DNA from: Thuidium tamariscinum
Taxonomy: Eukaryota > Streptophyta > Bryopsida > Hypnales > Thuidiaceae
Direction of reading: 5' to 3'
Length of the DNA stretch: 64,000 nucleotides
Assembly: GCA_947034885.2 (NCBI GenBank)
Contig: OX344751.2
Location: 14,322,001-14,386,000 of the forward strand
The translations under genes were made by a program, and so were the position numbers. The notes beneath the pieces were generated by a model, which did no database searches, was not told the origin of the DNA, and saw only the letters and a list, made by a program, of their open reading frames with translations. This document shows positions 11,901 through 23,300 of the stretch, piece by piece. Position 1 is the first letter of the stretch, and the number at the start of each line of letters is the position of its first letter.

Positions 11901-12241
11901 GACACGACCATTACAGAAGCGAGTACTTCTGTGAAACCGTGTACAAGTAGGTCGCGGACGTTCGCTTGAACCGAACTTCATCACTCTGGCTCTGCTGTGA
12001 AGCATTAGCGGCACTACCGGGTTACTGTAGATTCACTTTCTGGAGCACTTCCAATCCGTCACCAATGATTCCTTCAATAGCTTCTCGCTTGTTGCAATCA
12101 GTACGGTGTAGGGATGACTAGTGAGGCAGTGCATTAACGTAAGTCAGAGAATTTGAGCACCGTATCCCATCGTAAACATGGAGATAATGTAAAGTAGTAA
12201 TTCTATTATGCAGGCAGCGTCAGAGTGTTTACCGAACAAGT
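8967..12241. other. no recognised gene; probable decayed transposon sequence
   Basis: About 3.3 kb of moderate-GC sequence with many short ORFs on both strands (longest about 148 codons) and none with a motif I recognise. Base composition resembles the rest of the 1-23.8 kb transposon block. Confidence 0.4.
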
Positions 12242-12643
12242 ATGGACGAAATGTGTAGCAATTACTCCCCCCGTGGAAGGGCTGCAGCACTAGACGTGGA
12301 ATCAGTGGGGGAGTGCGAGCACCCAATGGAATTGTTGGGGAACAGCACTGAGTCATTAGAAGACTACTCTCTAGAGAAATATGAGGAAGATTTGAATGCG
12401 TACTTGGAGGATCTGCTTCTTTAGTATATAGAACACAATTACTACTATGAGAGAGGAATAATTCGTGGAAGAGATTTTCAACGAAGCACAATTGCCGACT
12501 TATACAACCAAAACATGTATTGCATATCTTGGTTCTATAACGACTGCTACCCTTTTGATCAATGGGAGGAACAGTACGATGGATGGCTATATGAGCAAGT
12601 GTGCTTAGCAATGGAAGAAGCGCAATATTGTCCGTCTTATTGA
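12242..12643 (+). pseudogene. acidic Tyr-rich ORF of unknown function with one in-frame TAG
   Basis: The frame starting with ATG at 12,242 is open for 60 codons, meets TAG at 12,422-12,424, and is then open for a further 72 codons to TGA at 12,641-12,643. The second half keeps protein-like character and the same acidic, Tyr/Trp-rich composition, with stretches such as YIEHNYYYERG and WEEQYDGWLYEQ. A single nonsense change in one reading frame is therefore likelier than two separate ORFs. I recognise no family. Its position in the transposon block suggests an accessory transposon gene or a captured fragment. Confidence 0.4.
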
Positions 12644-13702
12644 AAGTGGTATCAATGACGCCATAGTCTGACCTGTACTTGGTAGCGGGTACAGCAGCTG
12701 CGCACATCAGTAGAGGGTGAGGGTCATCATGTAGTTGAAGACGGTGATGTCAGTATTACAAAGTATTGTATAGTTTTTGTGTTTGCCGTTCGGACGCATA
12801 GGAGGTTCTACAATTGAATGGTACAGAGGATTTGTATGTGGAAGAAGGGGCCTCACGCTTTCACTGTAGTGTTCATTGTAGAGTGTAGAGAAACGGAATT
12901 CCGAAGTCTGTGCCTTCTGCAAGGGAGCGCTCATATGTACGCAACACAGCATGAAGAACATGAAATCTCTGATGAAACGTTCAAGTCTATTTCCATTTGC
13001 TTCTAATTGTACCGCTCAGAGAGTGTGCTCAGTGAGTGACAATACAATGACGTCCTCTTTTCTCCTGGAAGTCGTCACAGGACAATCCCGAAATGCCGAG
13101 GGCACGGATTCGCTGATGTCAATCAACATGGGGATGAAATTCTGCTTCAGGTACACGGTGATATTGGGAATTCTGCATCATGTAACGTGGAGGGCCGGAG
13201 CGATGTCATTTCATGCATGGACAGTATGTTGGGTCACCGATGTTGGCATCCCGTGGAAGTTCATGCACTATACACTGTGCGCTCACAGTGAAGGCCATGT
13301 CGGAATTGCCTTACCGTGGTCAGGGAACACAGTGAATGACTTCGTGAGACACGGAGATGTCCTCATATGTCGAGTGCTTGGGTGAATTGATGTGCACTAC
13401 AAGTAGGCGCAGTTGTCGTGTTTCTGCTTCTGCGATGTGGCAACTACTGCCCACGAGGTTGTACACAATGTGTACTCTGTCATTAATACATGTGGAAGAG
13501 AAAGTCCTGGAACATATTGAAGGGCAAGTTATAGTGGACACGGTAATATAGTGCAGCTTTGTCTATCAGGACTGTTCGAAAGAAATGTACAGTCTTGTCA
13601 CTTTGTTCCGAACTGTGAGGAAGTGTTCCGTAGTCTTCATTTGCAGAGAAGGTTCAATACAAGCTGAATTGCTTGAGTGCACTGTAACAGGGTTGGACAT
13701 TC
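12644..13702. other. no recognised feature
   Basis: Moderate-GC sequence. A 144-codon plus-strand ORF (12,951-13,385) has no family resemblance I can name and is not called. Confidence 0.35.
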
Positions 13703-14069
13703 ATGGCTTCTTTGGAAGGGAATGGTCGTGACAGAGACGGCTTCGAAACATGGGGTGAAGTGAAGAAGCCAAAGAAAACATCAACGACTAGAAAGGTACT
13801 TCTAGCACTGGAGGACTCCAGGAAAAGGGCTGCGCTTCGGCCCCGACCAGGTGTGCACAAGAACATAGCGAACGCCATGACGGAGAAGAAATCACAGAGT
13901 ACTGAAGAGGAGGGTGCACATGCGGAAGGGGGGAGCGAATCGAACAAGAAAGCGAATGCAGAGGGCAGTTTTGTTATAACGGAAGAGGACTATGTGCTGC
14001 TGCTACAGAAACTGAAGGAAAATTTGCCGCATGTAGTCCGCGGCAGCTTCGGGAACATAGAAGCATCAG
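13703..14069 (+). CDS. putative 5' exon of a transposon accessory gene (unknown)
   Basis: This is a plus-strand ORF starting ATGGCTTCT. It encodes a strongly charged protein with basic KKPKKTSTTRK near residue 20-30, a Glu/Lys/Ser-rich middle, and VITEEDYVLLLQKL near residue 93-106. The coding stretch ends at a good splice donor, ATCAG followed by GTGAGTG (14,069/14,070), so it may be a first exon. A partner exon was not identified. The Transposase_24-like ORF from 18,867 is on the same strand, but the phase does not fit a direct junction to its first obvious acceptor. Function unknown. Confidence 0.35.
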
Positions 14070-14700
14070 GTGAGTGAACCGGTACGTCTGCACTTTCTCT
14101 GAGTAACAATCATTGCACAAATGAAGAAGAAACCGAATGGAAGGAGGACGACAATGTAGGGTCGCTATGGAAACTCTCACTAAAAGTGCTTCACGTCTAA
14201 AGAGAACTGCTTTGGGGTAAGGTCACGTTGCAAGAATTCATAGTTATGACCGTCCATGTCGACTACCCTCGAGGCTGAAGAAACTCATGTTAAACGTTGA
14301 AGAACACTGTAGTTCTCCATAGAAGTTCAGGGTCCTAACGTGAATATCTTCGGACACCCCTGACGAGCAGAAGAGTCAGTTCCGGACGATGGCAGTCATG
14401 GAAGACTGAGAAGCACTTCGGAGAAGAGAAGTCGTCGTTGGCATTTTGAAGGGGGAAGGGCCTCGCTTCCTTTCTTTGTTATTGGAAGAGGTTGGCATTG
14501 ACTAAAGTACGATGTAGGACATAGATGTGACATGTGCTCATGATTTGTACATGAATGTGTTCAGCGTTGAAGTCAGCATCCTCTGAAATCGAGGCACTTT
14601 CAGAAGCGCCTGCTATGGTGTCGCAGTCCGGAAATATCATGTAAGTAAAATAGGAAGATAGTATATAGAGTAAGCTCAAGTTTTCAAAATTTTAGGGTTA
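14070..14700. other. no recognised feature
   Basis: Possible intronic or decayed transposon sequence between the exon-like ORF and the GGATCCG-rich element. Nothing recognisable. Confidence 0.35.
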
Positions 14701-14839
14701 GATATGGCGAAAAGAAGACAATTAGAGTCTTCTTCCCTTGGGATCCGTTTGAACCGGATTGACCAAGGTGAATTTCCGGTCTATGGACATAAGTTTCCGG
14801 ATCCAGATTCCTCAGTATCCGGAATGGAACTTTCCGGAA

Positions 14840-14906
14840 GACGGAACTTGGAAAGACGGATCCGATATTGTCAAGGACGGATCCGGTATACCTAAAGACG
14901 GATCCG
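14840..14906 (+). promoter_or_regulatory. upstream repeats GACGGATCCG at exact 21-bp spacing
   Basis: The 10-mer GACGGATCCG starts at 14,855, 14,876 and 14,897, which is two helical turns apart each time. A weaker copy (GACGGAACTT) starts at 14,840. They sit about 120-170 bp upstream of the TATA box at 15,026 and all point the same way. Similar copies occur on the far side of the ORF at 18,123-18,235. Confidence 0.6.
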
Positions 14907-15025
14907 ATGTAGTTTCGGATGGTCGGCTCCTACGGGTCTATGCCGCCGACCTACAGAAACTAGCGTAACGGCCGGGGAACATCGCGCCGTTCCGAGGGGA
15001 ACTGGGAACGCAGGGTACCGACTGG

Positions 15026-15033
15026 TATATAAA
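15026..15033 (+). promoter_or_regulatory. TATA box of the gag/transposon-like gene
   Basis: TATATAAA followed by a C/T-rich stretch (CCCCTCCTCTCCACTTC), typical of a plant core promoter with the start site about 30 bp downstream. It lies 182 bp upstream of the chosen ATG at 15,208. Confidence 0.65.
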
Positions 15034-15207
15034 CCCCTCCTCTCCACTTCATTTTTCCTTTTCGATTTGGCAAATCAAGGTACAACTTGTGTGCAGGTTT
15101 TGGAGCGCGTATAGAGAGAGAAAGAGTGGTGAGCAGTAGAGATCGGTTCCGGGTTTAGTTCAGGGTCGGTGCCGACCGCACCGACAAGTTTCGACTCGGG
15201 CGGAAAG

Positions 15208-17085
15208 ATGGCGAGTTCCTCCAATCCGAAACGGGCGGTAGTGACTGCCAAGGCAATTTCGCCAATCATCCCTTCCGATCCGCAGCATCGGAAGGAGTTA
15301 GAGGATGATCTAGTCTTCCTAGGGTGTCATGGGTTGATCCGGCGCCCTTGGAGTGTGAAGAGTGACGAGATGGTACAGGAAATCCTCTCGGGAGTTCCGA
15401 ATCAGTACGAACTCACAGTGAGGGGTAGACCGAGTGCCTGGACGCCGGATATCTGGGCGAATGTATACGGTTTTGATAAAACCAGATTAGGTCTAGCTCC
15501 CCGGACGGATAAGTTCGGTGTTAACAAGTTCCGAAATCCGCCCCACCCTAAGGACGAATACTCAGTTCCGAATTGCACCAACGACCGGCATAGACGGATG
15601 TTGGAATTCTTGATTCCCATCCTCTATCCGGAAAAGCCTACCCGTATCACCGTGACGGTAGCAAACACCATCTTCGGGTGTTTTGAGAAGCGGATAGTCA
15701 ACTGGGGTATAGTCCTCCAGTGGGTAGTTAACCGGCTAGCCGAGCATGTGGGACGGGAGAAGACTAGCACTATCAGCGGCTATCTCTTCCACCTGTACCA
15801 CCACAATGATGTGCTGAGTGGCCCGGAACTCCTCCGCTATGAGACGGGAATTCAGATCCTCAAGTACAACTTGACGGATGAGTTGGAGAAGGAGCCGGAG
15901 GACCCCGAGGACGAGCGGATGGACGAGGACCCGGAAGAGCAGAAGCCGGCCAGCCAACCGGAACGGAAGAAGTCCACAACGCCGGATAAGAGGGGACACC
16001 CAGACCCGGATCCACCCGGATTGACCTTGGGGAAAAAGAAGCGGAACCACTTCGACACCATCATCCGTTACGCCATGATGGCACACGCGGATAACAACCA
16101 GTATGAGGCGATACTCGAGCAGATCGTCATGAAGCTGGGCGCGGTAAAGATCGAGGACATTCCGGAAATCCTCGACCGTCTTCCGACTCAAGACGTGTTG
16201 CGGAAGAAGGACGAAGAGATCCGGAAGTGGGAGGACGAGGCCCGGAACCAAACGGATCGGACCCGGCAAGCGGAAGATCTAGCCCGGATAGCTGAAGAGG
16301 GACGACGGAAGGCGGAAGAGGAGCGGAATGGGCTCCAGAGCACGGTGACGTACCTGGAGAGTGATCTCAGTGTCGCCAACGGGAAGATCGTGGAGGCTAC
16401 CTCCTTGGTTCGGAACCTGCAGGAGTTGGTGGCCCAGCCGGCGGATACAGTGATCAGGGCGAAACTGTTTTCCGCCCGGTTGATGACGGAAGGGCACGTC
16501 ACCGGATCGAAAGTCATCACCATCTTGGTGGATTACCAGGCCAAGATGGAAGGGGTACTGAAGGAGATGAGGGCCTTAATTGGGACTCTCAATCCGGAGT
16601 TGGGGGAAGGACTGTCAAGCTTGCTCAACCAACAGGTGTTTACGGACTTCAGCCCCGGAGCGCAAGGACGGATGTCGACGGATCAAAAGCTACTCAGAAA
16701 CTCGCCGGTCGTGAAAAACCTCGGCGAGCTCGGATCGGATCCGAATGCGGCCGGACCGTCCAACACACCTACGAATCCACAAGAGAAGAGGGCATCACCA
16801 CGGCTCGACCTCGAGATCCGGATGAAGGCCCTAGCGAATCCGGCCAGGGAGAATCCGGAGAAGTTCGCCCACATGAACAAGCCAGACAGGGTTCCGGGCA
16901 AGGATCCGCGCAGCAAGACAGTCATCTTGGATGACTCGGACAGGGAAGACAATCCGCCCCTCACCATCCGTGATGAAGTTAGGGAGCAGGGCGGATTTCA
17001 GGAAGTGGAGCATTCGGAAAGCTCTGAGGCGGATTCGAAAGAGACTTCCACGGAAGACAACGGAACACTACCGGTTCCGATTTAG
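15208..17085 (+). CDS. gag/plant-transposon-like protein with central coiled coil (625 aa)
   Basis: I start it at the first ATG (15,208); the open frame upstream lacks another. Residues of about 15-230 form a helical domain with LTVRGRPSAWTPDIW, LEFLIPILYPEKP and FEKRIVNWGIVLQWV. The layout recalls the 'putative plant transposon protein' family (Transposase_32-like) and some retroelement gag N-termini. An acidic Glu/Asp/Pro linker and a basic Pro-rich stretch follow, then about 85 residues of Arg/Glu/Ala-rich heptad coiled coil, then a low-complexity tail. There is no zinc knuckle, protease or reverse transcriptase. The first stop is TAG (17,083-17,085); the same frame continues 35 residues (TRSATKKAPPPKAATRRS region, ending RARK) to TAG at 17,191-17,193. 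Codon choice is rich in CCG/CGG and GGATCC words, unlike its neighbours. Function unknown; probably an element-encoded nucleic-acid-binding or structural protein. Confidence 0.65.
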   Translation: MASSSNPKRAVVTAKAISPIIPSDPQHRKELEDDLVFLGCHGLIRRPWSVKSDEMVQEILSGVPNQYELTVRGRPSAWTPDIWANVYGFDKTRLGLAPRTDKFGVNKFRNPPHPKDEYSVPNCTNDRHRRMLEFLIPILYPEKPTRITVTVANTIFGCFEKRIVNWGIVLQWVVNRLAEHVGREKTSTISGYLFHLYHHNDVLSGPELLRYETGIQILKYNLTDELEKEPEDPEDERMDEDPEEQKPASQPERKKSTTPDKRGHPDPDPPGLTLGKKKRNHFDTIIRYAMMAHADNNQYEAILEQIVMKLGAVKIEDIPEILDRLPTQDVLRKKDEEIRKWEDEARNQTDRTRQAEDLARIAEEGRRKAEEERNGLQSTVTYLESDLSVANGKIVEATSLVRNLQELVAQPADTVIRAKLFSARLMTEGHVTGSKVITILVDYQAKMEGVLKEMRALIGTLNPELGEGLSSLLNQQVFTDFSPGAQGRMSTDQKLLRNSPVVKNLGELGSDPNAAGPSNTPTNPQEKRASPRLDLEIRMKALANPARENPEKFAHMNKPDRVPGKDPRSKTVILDDSDREDNPPLTIRDEVREQGGFQEVEHSESSEADSKETSTEDNGTLPVPI

Positions 17086-17193
17086 AAGAGGCAGACCCGA
17101 TCCGCCACCAAAAAGGCTCCCCCTCCCAAGGCAGCAACGCGGAGAAGTTCAGTTCCGCCCGTGGGCGCGACATCGAAGCGGGCACGTAAGTAG
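17086..17193 (+). CDS. in-frame basic extension after amber codon
   Basis: The frame of the 15,208 gene stays open for 35 codons after TAG 17,083-17,085 and ends at TAG 17,191-17,193. The extension is basic (Lys/Arg/Pro/Ser-rich, like a nuclear-localisation tail) and continues the style of the upstream tail. It is either the original C-terminus cut off by a CAG-to-TAG change, or a product of stop-codon readthrough. Confidence 0.4.
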   Translation, partial: KRQTRSATKKAPPPKAATRRSSVPPVGATSKRARK

Positions 17194-18122
17194 GATAGGG
17201 TTGAGTAGTTAGGTAGGATTTTGAGATTTTGGGACGGAAGTTTCCTGGACGGATTTCCCGGATGTGGGCCCCGATCCGGAACTTTAGGGACAACTGGCCG
17301 GACCTTTCCGGATAATCCGGTTGAGCTCCGATTGGTTGTTGCGGATTTTCTTTGGCCTTGTTGGCATTCCGTTTCTGTTTTTAGGCTTTGACTTTCATTG
17401 TGTTTTGGGGCTTTTAAGGGGCAGGCAAGTTAGTTGGCCTGTCATTCTCTCCTAGTGCATATTCTATTGTATTTTCATTCCCTTCTTTAATTTGAGCCGG
17501 CAGATGGACATTCTAGCTCTGACTTGCGTTTGAGTCTCTTCTTGGTGTGTTCATTGAAGTGTTGAGAGGCAAGAGGGAAGGGTGAGGAGGAATCCGGATT
17601 CTGAGGCACTTGAAATCCGAACTGAGTGACCAACTTCCTAGAGTTAGGATCTTGAATCGTGAGTTTGAGCGTGGAGCCTTTAATTCACCGGAACGGTGAT
17701 CCGATGTGAGTCCAGGAGTGACGAGGAAGAGGTTCCGGAACCGCAGGGGCGGATTCGTGCGGAGTTAAGCAGCCGCCATAGGAAAGTTCCGTCCATCGGA
17801 AGGTCTGCCAACCACTGAGTCGATCTAAAGAACTAGGAAAATACGTCCTTTCGGGTCTAGGGGTTTTCGAATCTGTCGTTGTAGTAAGGGCAAGTGAAGT
17901 AGTCCTGAGTGACCTGCTAACCGGATTGGCCTAGAGCTGTCCGGGAAGTTGTGAGGATCCGAATCCGGCCCTAATACAACATCGGATATATTTTGGTGTT
18001 TTCATGTGTTTTATTTGAGAGAAGAGAGCGTGAGGTGTACGAGTGGTAAGTCCCTACCCCTCTAAAGATCAAGAGAGGACTCCCTGAGGGTAAAACAGGG
18101 GTATCAAAAACCAATTATTGAG

Positions 18123-18236
18123 TGACGGAACCGGATTCTGGATTGAGACGGATCCGGGTGAAGGAGAAATCCAGATCCGAGAAAGGAATCCGGTCATAGT
18201 TGAGAGACGGATTCGGAAAGAGAAGACGGATCCTGA
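18123..18236 (+). repeat. subterminal GACGGATCCG-type repeats, right side
   Basis: Four direct copies with one to three changes start at 18,123 (GACGGAACCG), 18,147 (GACGGATCCG), 18,206 (GACGGATTCG) and 18,225 (GACGGATCCT). They match the left-side set at 14,840-14,906 in motif and orientation. Confidence 0.55.
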
Positions 18237-18866
18237 AAAACAATCTGGAAGATAAGTTGGTATTCCGGATTAAGAGTAGTAACTTGGGGTGTTTTGATCC
18301 GATAAACCTAGAAACCGGAAAACGCAACTATTAGTAACGTTTGGAATCTCCTGGGACGATATTCCGTGTCATATTATCACGTTTGGGTGTGATAAAGGTG
18401 CTTTCTGCTAGACTGCGCATACGACATATGGCTTTGTGCAACGAAGAATTCGGATGTGATCGGCAGCAACAGTCGAAAGAAGATCGTACATCGAAACAGA
18501 ATGGTCCTCAGAAGCCGACGACGTCCAACACACAGGTGGTCGTCCACAACTTAGCGGAAGTTCCGATGCTTGGAGCAGGTCTTTTGGGATGTGAAAAAAT
18601 TTTGAAAGAAGTAGGTTGAACAAAGTCAACACAAGGCAATTTCCATTCCCAATCCAATTCAGATAGCGACTTCGAGCATCCACCACAAGTATATTCAGTT
18701 CTTCACTGCTCAGGGTGAATAGAGATTGAAATCTGCGCACAATACTTCATAGTGCCATTCTTTTGTCGTCTCTGCCGTCTTGTGGTATGGAATCTTTGCT
18801 TGCTCTGCTTGAAGACATGAAGCATTGAAGAGGTCGTGTTCTTTCTACACGAATGCGTAATGCTTC

Positions 18867-20315
18867 ATGAATTTTGCACTCACAGTTCACGTCACTGATG
18901 CCTGTGCTCTATTGTTCACACAGAGGACTGTGAAAATCGGCCGTCATGGAGGTTCGACGACATCAAAGGCATGCGAAGCACTTCCTGAAGAGGACACAGA
19001 ATTGCCGACGTCCTCCAATGCAACACACCGACGTCCAGCACGAGTAATGCAAGGAGCGACTGTCATAAATGACGGTACTTCTGTTCCTGATGAGGACCGT
19101 CTGTCCAATAGAAATCGTCTGAAGCGAAGGCAAGTGCGCAGCAACAGAAGTCCACCCGTGAAGAGTGTGCAGGGGCCGAAGCTTTCTTCTGAGCGAATGT
19201 CTTTTTTCCCTTCCGAGGACTGCAGCGAAGTACTTTCCGTAGGCGATGATATTGTTCCACAGCCCACAACTGAGGAAGACGATGATGACGATTTCCAAGA
19301 GATACTTCCTCGCAAGGTCCATGCGGGGAAGGTCACTGACAGGAGAGTCTTCACAGAGTCGGAAGTGCGTGCTCATCGGAAGAGGAGGCAAGCGGAACAA
19401 GAAGTTGCTATTATGAAGAGAGAAGCGGTAGGGAGGAAGCCTTTCTACATAATGGTCAATTTGTTGGGCAAGCCTTATGGTGATGGTTTGACGGCTTGGA
19501 AGACAGAGTTGAATAAGCTATGCAGAGCCCTGGACCCCTCTATCCGTGACGTCAGGCAACAGCCGCATCAGAAAATGCAGATGCTGAAGAAGCGACTCAC
19601 TGACAATTTCGAATACAGTGGCGTCATCTCGGATAAGCATCTTCTACCCTTAGTAGGTCACCGAGTTTCGTAGAGAAGGAATGACCTCATGAATTTGATC
19701 AGGGCAGGCAAAGATCGTCCCAATGGAGTCAACCATGACACATGGGAAAGGCTGAAAGAAATCTGCGGCAGCCCCAATTTCCAGATGAAGTCCGCAACTA
19801 TGAGGTATGTGAATTCATGTAGGCAGAATGTGGGCAGGACAGGCCCTGGTGGTGAAATAGGAGTCTGTGATTCTTTGAGGAAGATGCTCCATAGGTCACC
19901 AAACCCCGATGAGGTGCAGGCGGAGATGATGCGAGATAAAGGATACGGAGGAAAGAAGAGGAAGCCAAAGGAAGTGGCACATGCGTAGGATTCTAGAATG
20001 CAGGATTCAGAAATTCATGGAAATGGCGAAGGTAGTGAAGTAACTCCTGTGCACACTTCCGGAATGCAACGCAGCTCTGTCATTTCGAAGAACATCTTTG
20101 GGAGTAGTCCTCTTGACAGTGGAAATGAAGCACTAGTGCACGCTATGAAGGTTGTCCACAAATTACAAGCTGACATGGAGTACTTGAAGGCAAGGGTGGA
20201 CAGTAGTGTGCCTGAGCCTTCCAACACACAGTTCCACCCGCCACTGCAGAGAATGACGGGCAGTTTGTCAACATCGACTTTGGAAACACTGCAGCAGCAG
20301 TGCACTTCGGACTAG
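18867..20315 (+). pseudogene. plant Transposase_24 / En-Spm accessory (TNP1-like) ORF with two in-frame TAGs
   Basis: One reading frame runs from ATG 18,867 to TAG 20,313-20,315, broken only by TAG at 19,671-19,673 and 19,986-19,988. The N-terminal half is low-complexity, with an acidic EEDDDDDFQEI run near residue 132-142. The middle has FYIMVNLLGKPYGDG. After the first TAG come GVNHDTWERLKEICGSPNFQ and then KSATMRYVNSCRQN and TGPGGE. That order (Trp-containing helix, SPNFQ, K-S-x-x-R-x, TG-G) matches the plant Ptta/En/Spm transposase family (Transposase_24). The third segment contains a Leu/Val coiled-coil-like stretch. With the TAGs read as Gln the product would be about 482 residues. It is a decayed accessory gene of a CACTA-class element. 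Confidence 0.65.
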
Positions 20316-23300
20316 TAGGGCTTTCCATCGACAATGAAGGCTTACCAACAAGGGTAGTGTTTTTGAATTGGCATCACTATACGGGTAATATATGCACAGA
20401 AAGAATGAATTTCACGTTCTGAATGCACTTGGTGACACACAGTGTGACAGTGACCGTGCTTCTCTGTAGGCAGGAAAGTGGTTCACAAGACGTCCATGCT
20501 TTGTGAAGCTATCAGTCTGCAATGACTTCGTACAACGAGGAAGTTTATTGACATGGAACATTTGCCGAAGAACTGTGAATGTGCATGCACAAACTTCTTT
20601 GTTGTGAAGGCATCCAACAGAGAGGGAGAAGTGGATGTTACCGGTAATGCACGGTTGTGCATGTGGAATACATGAGAATTGAGTACTATACTGAGAAGAC
20701 GGCTTTGTAACTCAGTAATGGGGAGGTGCCTAGAACCCAGACGTAAGGCGTTGAAAATGCTAGCGTTCTCGACCACATTAGATTCAGTTTGATATATCGC
20801 TGTGTTTCTCACTCTGACAGTGGCATGAACTGCATGCCTCTGCCACTTTTTCATGCGCTTTGCAGCTCAGAAATACAAGCACTGCCTGCTTCCGCGTCAG
20901 TAGTGTTAAACAATCGTCTTTCTTTACTATTGCCAAGGTCAGTGGAATCGAAGGGACATAGTCTACAAGAAAAAACACAGCATTTCGTCCTTCACTGAAT
21001 TACAATTCTGTCAGCAATTCGGTTACAAATGAAAATGCACAACAGATTTTGTGAAGCCACGTCAGCAAAGATGAACGATTGCAACGAAGCATGCACAAAT
21101 GAAACGGACGGCGACTGCACATGTGGAATTCCAATAAGACTCCCCCTATGAAAATAGCCTACGAACATAACACATGTCGTCATAAGTGGCAGACCCAGAA
21201 GCCAACGCCAATTTCGGAACCGATCCTGGACTGCTTATAATAAACACGGCACTGAATCACTACAACTAACACACATACAACCTTACACGAATACCGTCGA
21301 CCATTATTGGACGCCATTAATGCATGCGGAACATGACGGTTTTCTGTCAACGTGCATACAACGCTGCCACGTCGCATTCCCTCAAATGCAGTTGAACAGG
21401 ACGAGCGCTAACTCTGCACTATGAACAACACAGATCCAACAAAAAGCACTTCAGTCATGTTCCGAACCAACTGTTCCGAACCTACACAGAAGAACAACAC
21501 AGTTCCTCTTCATTTTCTCTTAGGAACAGCCCCATTCCTGTAGTAGTGCATTGTTTGCTGAAAACGGAGTGGGAATTGTGTGTACAGGACGTGAAGGCCA
21601 TATGTAGTGGGAGTGAGTAGTAGTGGTGAGGACGACATGAACAGTAGCTGTGAAGACATGTCGCACCTGATGTGAGTGATTGCTATAGTAGTCGTCCTGC
21701 TGTGTATGTGAATGAGAAAGTGAAGTTCATTTCTGGTAATCGAAGTTCCCATAGAAAGAACTAGAGCGAAATGATGAGGTGACTGTAGAATGGACTACAC
21801 GAAGTCTTCCACGATCAAGGAAGACAGAAGTGCTTGAATGTGCAAGGAGGCAGCTTGTGGCATATGTGCGTGGAGTGAAGGTGAGTGGAGGTCTGCCAGT
21901 TATTCGGAATGTAGTGTTTCTCAAGAAAGAGGACGGGAGTTGAAGTAAGGTAATATTTCTTCTGGTCATCGAAAGGTACGATCCTTGTTTGCTTCTTCAA
22001 AAGGAGAGGAGGTATAATTCTGAATGCACTTTACGCATGCATTAATGCATAAGTTGTTGTTCCTGTGGAGTAGGAGGAGAAGGCATGCGCTCAATTTTTA
22101 CGGAGCGTGCCGGACTCGTACGTGGACGTAGAAGGAGTATAAGTTCGGCGGTTACGAACTGCAGGATGAGACGGAACCGGGAGGTCAGTAGATAGTGGAA
22201 ATACTGTGTTTGTCTTGAACGTCTGCGAACTGAGAGATAGAGTGCATGGGGTAATTTGGAGTGGTTGCTACGTTGTCGAGTCAGAGATGTTTGCATTTCT
22301 TTGTGTGCTGCAATGGGCTAGTGAGGGGACAGTGAAGCTGACGGGCAGATGTTCATATAGTGGCGGGGATTCGACACCAGAGAAGGCTTCAAGTTTGAGC
22401 GACTGTGTGCAGCGCTGCGAAAAGAGCATGTAAATCCCGTTACCCAACACTTTGAATTTTAATTTATAGATACGTCTGTGTACAGTCATATGAAATCATG
22501 ATACCGAAGTGAAACTGTGGTTGAGGTCTTCAGAGAGGTGACCGAATAGGGAGCACGCTGCAGTGGGAAACGTTCTGTATTTGTTATTGAAGTCAATGCA
22601 CTTCGGCATACGAGTGAATTGCACGAAATGATGTGAGATACGGTTTAGAAGATGTGATGAAAGCCTAGAGAGAACTTCAGACATGCAGTGCTTCAATGGC
22701 TAATTCAATTCGCGGGGTCTAGAGAACTGTGGGTAAAACTGGAGCAAGTTATTGACCTCGTAAGAGGAAATGGAAATTGGGGAAGTCCTTCTCCATAAGG
22801 AAGAGGCCGAATACTCATCCTCAACAGTGATTCATCGTATGCATTATATGTTGGAGAGGTAGTACGGAGCTCTGAGAAAAATAATATACTAACATAAAGT
22901 GGATCACTGCATTGAAGGACATGGACGTAAAGATTTTGGAGTCTAAGGAGGTTGACTTGCAGTTCTGGAAGCCGGAATCCGAATTTTTCTAGATGGCAGC
23001 GGACGTCGAAGAGAATGGGTAGTAGAGACCATGGAGGTAGAGAAGGTGGTGGACAATCGATTTCAATTCTAATAGGATCATGTGTGTACTGTGTTCAGTA
23101 GGATCCAATGAAGTAGACAGAGTAGAGTTTCAGGAATAAATACACATCTAAGAAGTGTCACATTAAGGGCAAGTGGTGTCTTCTGGAAATTGAGTCGACA
23201 AACATGTCAACCTCCTAGAGTTCCCTAACTTTGGCTGAAGCCGCTGCGTGAGAGTCACCATGTTCCGTCGCCTAATGTTGTTAAGTGTAGATTTACTGGA

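Larger units (their letters stand above)
14700..18335 (+). mobile_element. GGATCCG/CCGGA-rich element of uncertain class
   Basis: A block of distinct composition (dense CCGGA, ATCCG and GGATCC words) contains the phased upstream repeats, TATA box, the long ORF and about 1.1 kb of non-coding tail. Direct GACGGATCC-type motifs occur near both ends. No long terminal repeat pair, primer-binding site, terminal inverted repeat or clear target duplication was found, so the class and exact ends are open. It could be a gag-only retroelement derivative or a DNA transposon with subterminal repeats. Confidence 0.5.

Noticed and set aside
15736-16269. 177-codon antisense ORF under the gag-like gene
   Set aside because: Leu/Arg/Val-rich shadow of the sense frame.
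14700-18335. LTR retrotransposon with two long terminal repeats
   Set aside because: No long direct repeat between the two flanks, no primer-binding site after the promoter region, no polypurine tract, and no protease or reverse transcriptase coding.
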